Source of the DNA: Streptomyces pilosus
GTDB taxonomy: Bacteria; Actinomycetota; Actinomycetes; Streptomycetales; Streptomycetaceae
Length of the DNA: 64,000 nucleotides
Direction: 5' to 3'
Assembly: GCF_014649835.1 (NCBI RefSeq)
Contig: NZ_BMTU01000013.1
Coordinates: 62,001 to 126,000, forward strand
A program made the position numbers and the translations under genes. Under the pieces are notes generated by a model. The model worked only from the letters and a program-made list of their open reading frames with translations. It ran no database searches and was not told the DNA's origin. Each line of letters begins with the position of its first letter. Positions within the stretch are counted from its first letter, which is position 1. Shown piece after piece: positions 18,297-26,039 of this stretch.

Positions 18297-19688
18297 TCAG
18301 GAGGCCTTGGCCTCGGTCTTCTTCGGCTCCTGCTGGGCCGCCGCGGGGGCGGGCGCCGGCTTGGCCGCCTCGTAGAACTCCTCGCGCGGCGACTCGATCG
18401 CGCCCAGGGACACGACCTCGCGCTTGAGGAACATGCCGAGGGTCCAGTCGGCGAAGACGCGGATCTTGCGGTTGAAGGTCGGCATCGCCATGCCGTGGTA
18501 CGCCCGGTGCATGTACCAGGCGAGACGGCCCTTCAGCTTGATCTTCATCTTGCCGACGACGATCATCGCGACGCCCTTGTGCAGGCCGAGGCCCGCCACC
18601 GCGCCCTTGTTGGCGTGGCTGTACTCCTTCTGCGGGAAGCCCCGCATGCCGGAGACCACGTTGTCGCCGAGGACCTTGGCCTGGCGCAGCGCGTGCTGGG
18701 CGTTCGGCGGGCACCAGGCGTTCTCGTTGCCGGCCTTGCGGCCCACGAGGTCCGGGACCTGGGCGTTGTCGCCCGCGGCCCAGATGTAGTCGGTGCCGGT
18801 GACCTGGAGGGTCGGCTGGGTGTCGACGTGGCCGCGCGGGCCCAGCGGCAGGCCGAAGCGGGACAGCGCCGGGTTGGGCTTGACGCCCGCGGTCCACACG
18901 ATGGTGTTGGAGTCGACCTCTAGGCCGTTCTTCAGCACCACGTGGCCGTCGACGCAGGAGTCCATCGACGTGGACAGGTAGACCTCGACGCCGCGGCTCT
19001 CGAGGTGCTCCTTGCCGTACGCGCCGAGCTTGGGACCCACCTCGGGGAGGATCTTGTCGGCTGCGTCGACCAGGATGAAGCGCATGTCCTCACGGGACAC
19101 CGTCTTGTAGTACTTGGCCGCGTCCCGGGCCATGTCCTCGACCTCACCGATGGTCTCCGCGCCGGCGAAGCCGCCGCCGATGAAGACGAAGGTGAGCGCC
19201 TTGCGCCGGATCTCCTCGTCCGTGGTGGAGTCCGCCTTGTCGAGCTGCTCGAGGACGTGGTTGCGCAGGCCGATGGCCTCCTCGACGCCCTTCATGCCGA
19301 TGCCCTGTTCGGCGAGGCCGGGGATCGGGAAGGTACGGGAGACCGCGCCCAGCGCGATCACCAGGTAGTCGAAGGGCAGCTCGTACGCCTCGCCGACCAG
19401 CGGGGCGATCGTGGCGACCTTGCGGTCCTGGTCGATGGTGGTGACCCGGCCGGTGAGGACCTCCGCCTTGGGCAGCACGCGTCGCAACGGGACGACGACG
19501 TGGCGCGGGGAGATGTTGCCGGCGGCGGTTTCGGGGAGGAAGGGCTGGTAGGTCATGTACGACCGCGGGTCGACGACGGTGACGGTCGCCTCGCCGTAAC
19601 GCATCTTCTTCTGGATGCGCCGAGCTGCGTACAGGCCTACGTACCCACCGCCTACTACGAGGATCCTGGGACGCTCCGTGGTGCTCAT
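18297..19688 (-). CDS. ndh: Type II NADH dehydrogenase (FAD, non-proton-pumping)
   Basis: A 463-residue peripheral membrane flavoprotein that passes electrons from NADH to menaquinone. Two dinucleotide-binding folds are visible: ILVVGGGYVGLYAAR at the N-terminus (FAD) and TFVFIGGGFAGAET near residue 170 (NADH). WAAGDNAQVPD near 315 is the second FAD motif. The C-terminal 60 residues supply the amphipathic membrane-binding helix and end in an Ala/Lys-rich tail. The start at ATG 19688 begins directly at the FAD fold (MSTTERPRILVVGG); only a weak GGTGG precedes it. A long upstream region carries Rex-like sites, consistent with control by the NADH/NAD ratio. Confidence 0.92.
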   Translation of the reverse strand: MSTTERPRILVVGGGYVGLYAARRIQKKMRYGEATVTVVDPRSYMTYQPFLPETAAGNISPRHVVVPLRRVLPKAEVLTGRVTTIDQDRKVATIAPLVGEAYELPFDYLVIALGAVSRTFPIPGLAEQGIGMKGVEEAIGLRNHVLEQLDKADSTTDEEIRRKALTFVFIGGGFAGAETIGEVEDMARDAAKYYKTVSREDMRFILVDAADKILPEVGPKLGAYGKEHLESRGVEVYLSTSMDSCVDGHVVLKNGLEVDSNTIVWTAGVKPNPALSRFGLPLGPRGHVDTQPTLQVTGTDYIWAAGDNAQVPDLVGRKAGNENAWCPPNAQHALRQAKVLGDNVVSGMRGFPQKEYSHANKGAVAGLGLHKGVAMIVVGKMKIKLKGRLAWYMHRAYHGMAMPTFNRKIRVFADWTLGMFLKREVVSLGAIESPREEFYEAAKPAPAPAAAQQEPKKTEAKAS

Positions 19689-19925
19689 GCCATCGAGTAT
19701 CCACCCGCCCGAGGGGGGTACTTCGTGCGCCCCTTCACAAGCTCCGACAGGGCCTGTGTTACCATCCCGCACTTCTTGATCCACATCACAGTGCGAAACG
19801 GGAACCGGAACACCTCGCGGCGCGTTGTCAATGCCGCGTGAGCTGCCTCTCTGCCCTTCCGAGGCCGCCGTGAGGCCGTTCCGCGACGCAGGCCGGCACC
19901 CCCTCCCAAGGTGCCCTGCGCCACC

Positions 19926-19943
19926 TTCTGAACGTGTTCAAAG
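19926..19943. promoter_or_regulatory. Second, weaker Rex-like site upstream of ndh
   Basis: TTCTGAACGTGTTCAAAG contains the perfect core TGAAC-GT-GTTCA. Compared with TTGTGAACNNGTTCACAA it differs at three outer positions. It lies 238 bases upstream of the ndh start codon. Confidence 0.45.
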
Positions 19944-19945
19944 GG

Positions 19946-19972
19946 GTGTTGAGGCCTCGAATGGGTCAACAC
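19946..19972. promoter_or_regulatory. GTGTTGA/TCAACAC inverted repeat upstream of ndh
   Basis: GTGTTGA (19946-19952) and TCAACAC (19966-19972) are perfectly complementary across 13 bases. The element lies between the two Rex-like sites and could be another operator or a leader hairpin. Confidence 0.35.
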
Positions 19973-20005
19973 GGCGCACTTCTTCGTTCTCCCGGGGCCA
20001 AATCC

Positions 20006-20023
20006 TTGTGAAGAACTTCACGA
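20006..20023. promoter_or_regulatory. Rex operator (ROP) upstream of ndh
   Basis: TTGTGAAGAACTTCACGA matches the Streptomyces Rex consensus TTGTGAANNNNTTCACAA at all but one defined position. Rex is the NADH-sensing repressor of respiratory genes in Streptomyces. The only respiratory gene nearby is ndh, whose start codon is 318 bases downstream on the minus strand, so a long 5' leader is implied. Confidence 0.7.
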
Positions 20024-20117
20024 ACTTTCCCGCGGGCCCCTCCCGGAACGGCTCCCGAGGGGCCCCGAAAGGCTCCCCGGGCGCCGCTCAAACGGTATCC
20101 CGACTGCTCAGCGGAGG

Positions 20118-20133
20118 GCTACTGGCCAGTAGC
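20118..20133. repeat. 16-bp perfect palindrome downstream of the Ppx/GppA gene
   Basis: GCTACTGGCCAGTAGC has no spacer. It lies 10 bases beyond the ppx/gppA stop codon. It could act as part of a terminator or as a protein-binding site. Confidence 0.4.
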
Positions 20134-20142
20134 AACAGAGAG

Positions 20143-21084
20143 CTACGCCACGGACCACGCGATGCCGTCGAGGATGTCGTGCTCCGAGACCACGACCTCC
20201 TCCGCACCGGTCCGCTCCATGATCGAGAGCAGGACCAGGGCGCCGGCACCGATCACGTCGACCCGGCCGGGGTGCATCGACGGCACCCGCGCGCGCTCTG
20301 CGTGGGTGGAGCGCAGCAGCCACTCGGTGATCTCGCGGACCCGCGCGCGGGAGACCCGCGAGTGGTGGATGGCCGTGGAGTCGTACGCGGGCAGGTCCTG
20401 GGCGATCGCCGAGACCGTGGTGACCGAGCCCGCCAGGCCGACGAGGGTGCGCGCCTCGCGCAGCGGGACCGTCTCCTCGGCGCGGTCGAGCGCGGCCTCG
20501 ATGTCGGCGCGCATCGCCGCGATCTGCTCCGCGGTGGGCGGGTCGCTCACCGCCCCGTCCCGCACCAGGTGCCGCTCGGTCATCCGTACGCAGCCCACGT
20601 CCACGGAGCGGGCGGCGCGCACGTGGTCCTCGCCGACGACGAACTCGGTCGAGCCGCCGCCGATGTCCACCACCAGGAAGGGGCGGTGCAGGTCGGTCCG
20701 CCCCGACAGTTCCCTGGTGGCGCCGGTGAAGGAGAACTCGGCCTCCTGGTCGCCGGTGATGACCTCGGGCTCCACGCCCAGGATGTCCAGCACCCCGCGC
20801 ACGAACACGTCGCGGTTCTCGGCGTCCCGGGAGGCGGAGGTGGCGACGAAGCGGAGGCGTTCGGCGCCGTGCTCCTTGACGATCTCCGCGTACTCGCGGC
20901 AGGCGGCGAACGTCCGCTCCAGCGCCTCGGGGGCGAGACGGCCCGTGCGGTCGACGCCCTGGCCGAGCCGCACGATCGTCATCCGCCGGTCCAGGTCGGT
21001 GAGTTCACCGGTCGCGGGGTCGGCGTCGGCCACCAGCAGCCGGATGGAGTTCGTACCGCAGTCGACGGCGGCGACGCGGGTCAC
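20143..21084 (-). CDS. Ppx/GppA exopolyphosphatase family protein
   Basis: A 313-residue ASKHA-fold phosphatase acting on polyphosphate or pppGpp. The phosphate-1 motif is VAAVDCGTNSIRLLVAD at the N-terminus, the SASRDAENRDVF helix follows, and the phosphate-2 motif is FLVVDIGGGSTEFV (about 140-153). VIGAGALVLL near residue 275 closes the active site. At about 310 residues it is the short actinobacterial form. The GTG start at 21084 overlaps the DUF501 stop by four bases (GTGA), indicating translational coupling in a divIC-DUF501-ppx operon. Confidence 0.9.
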   Translation of the reverse strand: MTRVAAVDCGTNSIRLLVADADPATGELTDLDRRMTIVRLGQGVDRTGRLAPEALERTFAACREYAEIVKEHGAERLRFVATSASRDAENRDVFVRGVLDILGVEPEVITGDQEAEFSFTGATRELSGRTDLHRPFLVVDIGGGSTEFVVGEDHVRAARSVDVGCVRMTERHLVRDGAVSDPPTAEQIAAMRADIEAALDRAEETVPLREARTLVGLAGSVTTVSAIAQDLPAYDSTAIHHSRVSRARVREITEWLLRSTHAERARVPSMHPGRVDVIGAGALVLLSIMERTGAEEVVVSEHDILDGIAWSVA

Positions 21085-21614
21085 CGGTCCTCCTCCCGGG
21101 CGGGGAGCGTCACGCAGGCGCCCTTGCGCCACCACTCGGGCAGCATCGCCAGCGCCTCGTCGCCCAGCGGGTTCACCCCGGGGCCGGCGGCCAGCGAGTG
21201 GGCGACCAGGACGTGCAGGCACTTCACCCGGTCCGGCATGCCGCCCGCGCTGGGGAAGTTCTTCAGCTCCTCGATCTCGTCGCGGCGCCGGACGTAGTCC
21301 TCGTGCGCCGCGCGGTACGCGGCGGCCAGCTCCGGGTCGGTGGCGAGGCGCTCCGTCATCTCCTTCATCACGCCGTTCGCCTCCAGCGTGCCGATCGCGG
21401 AGTTCGCCTTGGGGCACGTCAGGTAGTACAGCGTCGGGAAGGGGGTGCCGTCGGGCAGCCTCGGCGCGGTCTCCACGACGTCCGGCTGCCCGCAGGGGCA
21501 GCGGTGGGCGATGGCGCGCAGGCCGCGCGGGGGCCGCCCGAGCTGCTGCTTGAAGGCCTCGACGTCCGCGTCGGTGGGCTCGGTGCGGGGGGTCGTGGGC
21601 GGAGGGGTTTCCAT
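21081..21614 (-). CDS. DUF501 domain protein
   Basis: A 177-residue protein conserved in actinobacteria between divIC and ppx. HRCPCGQPDVVETAPRLPDG has a CxCG that could bind metal; YYLTCPK, NFPSAGGMPDRVKCLHVLVA and NPLGDEAL are the other conserved blocks. Function is unknown. The METPPP start at 21614 follows AGACAGGT; an upstream GTG at 21638, 8 bases after the divIC stop, is the alternative. It overlaps the ppx start by four bases. Confidence 0.85.
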   Translation of the reverse strand: METPPPTTPRTEPTDADVEAFKQQLGRPPRGLRAIAHRCPCGQPDVVETAPRLPDGTPFPTLYYLTCPKANSAIGTLEANGVMKEMTERLATDPELAAAYRAAHEDYVRRRDEIEELKNFPSAGGMPDRVKCLHVLVAHSLAAGPGVNPLGDEALAMLPEWWRKGACVTLPAREEDR

Positions 21615-21645
21615 ACCTGTCTTTTCTGCGGCTTTCACTCAGGGG

Positions 21646-22122
21646 TCACTGGCCGGCGGCGTCGGCCTTGTCGACGCCGTCCCAGACGTTCGCGTACCAG
21701 GGGCGGTCGGCGGCTTCGAGGTCCGTGCGGGACTTCTCGGCCGCGCCCGGGTCGATGACGACGTAGCCGGTCTCGCCGGGCATGACGTGGTGCAGCCGCC
21801 GGCGGATCTCCTGCTCGGCGTACGCGTCGTCCTGCCAGCGCGCCTTCATGTCGCGCAGCCGCTCGACCCGCTCGCGGGCCTCGTCCTGCTCCTGCTGGAG
21901 GTCGGCGATCTCCGCCCGCTGGGAGACGTACTGCCGCATGGGGTAGGCGAGCGCCACGACCAGGGAGCAGACCACCAGGGCGAGCAGCGCCGCCCGGCCG
22001 GTCAGCCGGGAGCGGCGGGCCTGGCGCTTGGTCTGCGAGCGGTAGACCCGGGCCGCGGTCTGCTCGCCGATCAGCCGGATCCTGGTCGCGGTGGAGAAAC
22101 GGTCCCGGTCCTTCACCGCCAT
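21646..22122 (-). CDS. divIC: Septum formation initiator, FtsB/DivIC family
   Basis: A 158-residue bitopic cell-division protein. It has a basic cytoplasmic N-terminus (about 40 residues), one membrane segment (AALLALVVCSLVVALAYPM), then a leucine-zipper-like coiled coil (AEIADLQQEQDEARERVERL) and a short C-terminal domain with QDDAYAEQEIRRRLHHVMPG, the FtsB/DivIC signature. It forms the FtsQ-FtsB-FtsL type complex at the septum; in Streptomyces this matters for sporulation septa. GGAGG lies 8 bases upstream of the ATG. First gene of the operon with DUF501 and ppx. Confidence 0.9.
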   Translation of the reverse strand: MAVKDRDRFSTATRIRLIGEQTAARVYRSQTKRQARRSRLTGRAALLALVVCSLVVALAYPMRQYVSQRAEIADLQQEQDEARERVERLRDMKARWQDDAYAEQEIRRRLHHVMPGETGYVVIDPGAAEKSRTDLEAADRPWYANVWDGVDKADAAGQ

Positions 22123-22155
22123 GGTTCCCGCCTCCGGTTCGCCTTCGTCACGCGC

Positions 22156-22198
22156 GTACGTCCCCGCACACGGTACGGGACCGGGTGCGGGGACGTAC
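22156..22198 (-). terminator. Terminator downstream of eno
   Basis: GTACGTCCCCGCAC (22156-22169) and GTGCGGGGACGTAC (22185-22198) form a perfect 14-bp stem around a 15-base loop. It lies 42 bases past the enolase stop codon and 34 bases before divIC. Confidence 0.7.
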
Positions 22199-22239
22199 GT
22201 ACGACGCTGCCCACCGGAGGGGTGCTCGGCCCTCGCCGG

Positions 22240-23526
22240 CTACTGGCCGGCGCGGAACCGCGGGAAGGCGCTGCGGCCGGCGTACACCGCGGCGTCGTCG
22301 AGGATCTCCTCGATGCGCAGCAGCTGGTTGTACTTGGCGACGCGCTCGGAGCGGGCCGGGGCGCCGGTCTTGATCTGGCCGCAGTTGGTGGCGACGGCGA
22401 GGTCGGCGATGGTGACGTCCTCGGTCTCGCCGGAGCGGTGGGACATCATGCACTTGAAGCCGTTGCGCTGGGCCAGCTCGACGGCGTCGAGGGTCTCGGT
22501 CAGCGAGCCGATCTGGTTGACCTTGACCAGCAGGGCGTTGGCGGCGCCCTCCTCGATGCCGCGGGCGAGGCGCTCGGGGTTGGTGACGAACAGGTCGTCG
22601 CCGACGAGCTGGACCTTGTCACCGAGCTTGTCGGTGATGGTCTTCCAGCCCTCCCAGTCGTCCTCGAACAGCGGGTCCTCGATGGACACGAGCGGGTACG
22701 CCTCGACGAGCTCGGCGTAGTACTCGGTCATCTCGGCGGCCGTGCGCTCCTTGCCCTCGAAGGTGTAGGAGCCGTCCTTGTAGAACTCGGAGGCGGCGAC
22801 GTCGAGGGCGAGGGCGATCTGCTCGCCGGGGGTGTAGCCGGCTTCCTTGATGGCCTCGAGGATGAGGTCGAGGGCCTCGCGGTTGGAGCCGAGGTTCGGG
22901 GCGAAGCCGCCCTCGTCGCCGAGGCCGGTGGCCAGGCCCTTGCTCTTCAGGACCTTCTTCAGCGTGTGGTAGACCTCGGTGCCCCAGCGCAGGGCCTCGG
23001 AGAAGGACTCCGCGCCGATCGGGGCGATCATGAACTCCTGGATGTCCACGTTGGAGTCGGCGTGCGAGCCGCCGTTCAGGATGTTCATCATCGGCACCGG
23101 CAGCAGGTGCGCGTTGGGGCCGCCCAGGTAGCGGAAGAGCGGCAGGTCGGAGGCCTCGGAGGCGGCGTGGGCCACGGCGAGCGAGACGCCGAGGATGGCG
23201 TTGGCGCCGAGCGAGCCCTTGTTGTCGGTGGCGTCCAGGTCGAACATGGCCTGGTCGATCAGGCGCTGCTCGGTGGCGTCGTAGCCGACGAGCTCCGGGC
23301 CGATCTGCTCGATGACGGCCAGGACGGCCTTCTCCACGCCCTTGCCCAGGTAACGGCTCGCATCGCCGTCACGGAGTTCGATGGCCTCGAAGGCGCCGGT
23401 GGAGGCGCCGGACGGGACGGCGGCACGACCCGTGCTGCCGTCGTCGAGGCCGACCTCGACCTCGACCGTGGGATTGCCTCGGGAGTCCAGGATTTCCCGG
23501 GCTACGACGACGTCGATGGACGGCAC
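22240..23526 (-). CDS. eno: Enolase
   Basis: A 428-residue glycolytic enzyme interconverting 2-phosphoglycerate and phosphoenolpyruvate; also a component of RNA degradation complexes in some bacteria. Family motifs are intact: AREILDSRGNPTVEVEV, PSGASTGAFEAIELRD, the metal ligands in ALDVAASEF, SIEDPLFEDDW and VGDDLFVTNP, the catalytic-lysine region LLVKVNQIGSL, and the signature MMSHRSGETED. The start needs a choice: AAGGAG directly abuts an ATG at 23532 (no spacing), whereas the GTG at 23526 sits 6 bases after it. I therefore take the GTG, giving VPSIDVVVARE. Length is typical. Confidence 0.95.
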   Translation of the reverse strand: MPSIDVVVAREILDSRGNPTVEVEVGLDDGSTGRAAVPSGASTGAFEAIELRDGDASRYLGKGVEKAVLAVIEQIGPELVGYDATEQRLIDQAMFDLDATDNKGSLGANAILGVSLAVAHAASEASDLPLFRYLGGPNAHLLPVPMMNILNGGSHADSNVDIQEFMIAPIGAESFSEALRWGTEVYHTLKKVLKSKGLATGLGDEGGFAPNLGSNREALDLILEAIKEAGYTPGEQIALALDVAASEFYKDGSYTFEGKERTAAEMTEYYAELVEAYPLVSIEDPLFEDDWEGWKTITDKLGDKVQLVGDDLFVTNPERLARGIEEGAANALLVKVNQIGSLTETLDAVELAQRNGFKCMMSHRSGETEDVTIADLAVATNCGQIKTGAPARSERVAKYNQLLRIEEILDDAAVYAGRSAFPRFRAGQ

Positions 23527-23713
23527 GAGCATCTCCTTCTTGGATGTGACGCGAGTGAGCGAGACCACGGTGGGTCTTGCGAGACCGAGCCTAACCGGCT
23601 CCGGGCGATCGGCCAGCGGTCGCCCGCCCCGTGGACAGGACCGAGCGTAGATTGTTTCCGACCGGAACAAAGACTGTTCGGCACATCGTGACCGGAAAGT
23701 GCCCGGAGAAATG

Positions 23714-23755
23714 CCCCGCCCCGGTGCGTACGGGGGAGAACGCACCGGGGCGGGG
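23714..23755 (-). terminator. Terminator downstream of rpfA
   Basis: CCCCGCCCCGGTGCGT (23714-23729) pairs perfectly with ACGCACCGGGGCGGGG (23740-23755); the loop is 10 bases. It lies 36 bases past the rpfA stop and separates it from eno. Confidence 0.75.
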
Positions 23756-23791
23756 GGCCCGTGGGGGGACCGGGGAGGACCCGCGGCTGCC

Positions 23792-24520
23792 CTACTTCAG
23801 GTGCAGCTGCTGGCCCGGGTAGATGAGGTCGGCGTCCGCGACGATGTCGTCGTTGAGCTCGAACAGCTTGGCCCAGCCGCCCTTGACGTCCTGCTCCGCG
23901 GCGATGGAGCTGAGGGTGTCGCCGGTGACGACCTTGTACTCGCCGTCGCCCTTCTCGACCTTCTTGCCGGTCGGGGTGGTGACGGTCTTCTTCTCGACCT
24001 TCTTCTCCACCTTCTTCTCCACCTTCTTCTCGACCTGCTGCTCGGCGGCCGGACGCTCGCTGGAGCGGGAGGCCTTCTGCTCGCTCTCCCGGGTCTCGGT
24101 GGTGTTCTGCGAGGAGCCCGAGCCGTTCGAGGAGGAGCCGGTGTAGGCGGCGTTGGACAGGCCCTTGCCGCAGACCGGCCAGGCGCCCTTGCCCTGGCCC
24201 GCCAGGACCTTCTCGGCGATCTCGATCTGCTGGGCCTTGCTGGCCCGGTCGGCGGTGGAGGCGTACTTCGTGCCGCCGTAGCCGGCCCAGGTGGAGGCGG
24301 AGAACTGCAGGCCGCCGTAGTAGCCGTTGCCGGTGTTGATGGACCAGTTGCCGCCGGACTCGCACTGGGCGACGGCGTCCCACTCGGAGGCGGTGGCGGC
24401 GGAGGCGTTGCCGGCCGCCATCAGCGGGGCGGCGACGGCGGCGGACGCGACGCCGGCGACGGCGATGGCGCGGGTGGCCTTGGACGGACGACGGTGCTTG
24501 CCCTTGCCGGAAAACAGCAT
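23792..24520 (-). CDS. rpfA: Resuscitation-promoting factor: Rpf transglycosylase domain plus LysM
   Basis: A 242-residue secreted muralytic enzyme that cleaves peptidoglycan during spore germination and outgrowth. The signal peptide has a basic start (MLFSGKGKHRRPSK), a hydrophobic core and cleavage near NASAATA. Residues 42-118 are the Rpf fold with the catalytic glutamate in AQCESGGNW, then NGYYGGLQFSASTW and VCGKGL. A linker contains four VEKK repeats. Residues 190-242 are a LysM domain (YKVVTGDTLSSIA to LIYPGQQLHLK). It is homologous to S. coelicolor rpfA. Expression is probably controlled by the c-di-AMP riboswitch at 24540-24684. Confidence 0.93.
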   Translation of the reverse strand: MLFSGKGKHRRPSKATRAIAVAGVASAAVAAPLMAAGNASAATASEWDAVAQCESGGNWSINTGNGYYGGLQFSASTWAGYGGTKYASTADRASKAQQIEIAEKVLAGQGKGAWPVCGKGLSNAAYTGSSSNGSGSSQNTTETRESEQKASRSSERPAAEQQVEKKVEKKVEKKVEKKTVTTPTGKKVEKGDGEYKVVTGDTLSSIAAEQDVKGGWAKLFELNDDIVADADLIYPGQQLHLK

Positions 24521-24539
24521 GGATGGATCCCCTCACCGA

Positions 24540-24684
24540 CGCCTGCGAGGTGAGCTGTCGGGTTCGGGCCGGTTGAGTTGCCCGGCCACGTCCCGTGCGG
24601 GACGCGGCTTCACCCCGAGCCGTATCCGGCGTCAACTGCCCGGATCCGGCGCCTACCTTGGGTCCCCCGCTCCTGCCTACGGCG
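24540..24684 (-). promoter_or_regulatory. ydaO-type c-di-AMP riboswitch upstream of rpfA
   Basis: On the minus strand the leader carries the conserved ydaO pieces in order: CAGGAGCGGGGGACCCAAG, then TCGGGGTGAAGCC, GGCCGGGCAACTC, and CCCGACAGCTCACCTCGCAGG. The ends CGCC and GGCG can close a P1 helix. It ends 19 bases before the rpfA ATG. c-di-AMP riboswitches of this class are known upstream of rpfA-type genes in Streptomyces, where the ligand lowers expression. The boundaries are my estimate. Confidence 0.88.
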
Positions 24685-24767
24685 CATGACGCGACGACTG
24701 TTCCCGTGCTGCCACTGGCAGGATTCGGCGTGGCGGCAGCCGGGGCCCGCGGTGGCGAGCGATCACG

Positions 24768-24797
24768 ACCGTAGACACGTGATCCGCGGAATATCAA
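24768..24797 (-). promoter_or_regulatory. Candidate rpfA promoter
   Basis: TTGATA (24797-24792) and TACGGT (24773-24768) on the minus strand are separated by 18 bases. Transcription would start near 24760 and include the entire riboswitch. Confidence 0.5.
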
Positions 24798-24899
24798 AGA
24801 CGATCACGGCTTCTGAGACCTATCTCTCACAGCCTTTAAATCGGACATTCACCGCGAAACATGACGCCAACTGCCGCCGTGTTCAGGCGTTTTCGAATG

Positions 24900-25892
24900 T
24901 CACTTTTCGCCCGCTTCCGCCCCGACCTCGAGCTCCTGACCCGGCAGGATGTAGTCCGGGTCGGCACCGATGAGCTGCTCGTTCACCACGTAGAGCGCGC
25001 GCCATCCGCCGTCCACCGAAAGGGAGTCGGAGATGGTCGAGAGGCTGTCTCCGGGCGTCACGGTGTAGGAGTCGTCGGAGGTGCCGCCGCCCCAGGCGTC
25101 GATGCCCCGCGAGGCGTGCCGGCCGGACGAGTCGGACGCGGAGTCCTCCCCACCCTCCTCGGCGCTCGCGCCGCGGTGCTTGCCGGTCCCGGCGCTCTCG
25201 GTGCCCTCGGTCTCCGAAGGGCCCTTGTTCTGCCCCGTCTCGCCCGGCTTGCCCGACTCGTCGGACTCGGGCTTCGCCGAAGCGGAGGGGGTCGAGGTGG
25301 CCGTGTCCGCGCCCGCACCCCCGCTCGCCTCGGCGTCCGGTGCGGCGGACGCGCCGGACGCACCCGGTTCGCCCGTCGCCTGAGGGCTCTTCGTCTCTCC
25401 CCCGGTGCCGGACGACGGGCCGGTCGTGGCCGACGGGGTGGGGGACGCGGACGCGTCGCCGGACCCGGGCGTGGCGGTCGAACCGGGCGTACCGGGGTCG
25501 ACGTCGGCCGCGGGCGCGTTCTGGTCGAGCCCGCCGAGCAGTCCGCAGGTGCGCCACGCGCCGACACCCTGGTCGGCGAGGATCTTCTCGGCCACGGCTA
25601 TCTGCTGGCCGCGGCTGGCCTGGTCGGCACTGGGCGCGTAGTCCAGGCCGCCGTACTTCTCCCAGTCGTCCTGGGTCAGCTGCAGGCCGCCGTAGTACCC
25701 GTTGCCGGTGTTCTGGCTCCAGGAGCCGCCGCTCTCGCACTCGGCGACCCGGTCCCAGGCCGTGCCGTCGGCGGCGCTCGCGCCGCCGGCTCCGAGGAGC
25801 GGGATCGCGATGGCGGAGCCGGTCACTCCGGCCGCGACGAGGAGAGCCGGAGCCTGGCGGGGGCGACGGTGCCGACCGTTCCCGGAGAGCAT
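24900..25892 (-). CDS. rpfB: Resuscitation-promoting factor with long linker and LysM
   Basis: A 330-residue secreted Rpf paralogue next to rpfA. The signal peptide is MLSGNGRHRRPRQAPALLVA and onwards, with cleavage near GASAADG. The Rpf domain (40-120) has AECESGGSW with the catalytic Glu, and GNGYYGGLQLTQDDW. Residues 130-270 are a disordered Ser/Thr/Pro/Glu-rich linker. The C-terminus is a LysM (YTVTPGDSLSTIS to YILPGQELEVG). The ATG at 25892 has AAAGG 10 bases upstream; the longer frame to 25991 adds no signal-peptide-like sequence. No riboswitch is evident upstream, unlike rpfA. The symbol follows S. coelicolor usage and is tentative. Confidence 0.88.
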   Translation of the reverse strand: MLSGNGRHRRPRQAPALLVAAGVTGSAIAIPLLGAGGASAADGTAWDRVAECESGGSWSQNTGNGYYGGLQLTQDDWEKYGGLDYAPSADQASRGQQIAVAEKILADQGVGAWRTCGLLGGLDQNAPAADVDPGTPGSTATPGSGDASASPTPSATTGPSSGTGGETKSPQATGEPGASGASAAPDAEASGGAGADTATSTPSASAKPESDESGKPGETGQNKGPSETEGTESAGTGKHRGASAEEGGEDSASDSSGRHASRGIDAWGGGTSDDSYTVTPGDSLSTISDSLSVDGGWRALYVVNEQLIGADPDYILPGQELEVGAEAGEK

Positions 25893-26039
25893 GCGGAGAC
25901 CTTTCGCAGAACAGCAATGACAGGCGCGGTGAGTGGAGCCTCGGGCACCGCACTTGATGGGTGAACGTATCGGCAGACGATCACTTGTCACAAGTTCATG
26001 CCGCGCAGATCACGTGAAGATCACAGAGTTGAGGGCGTG

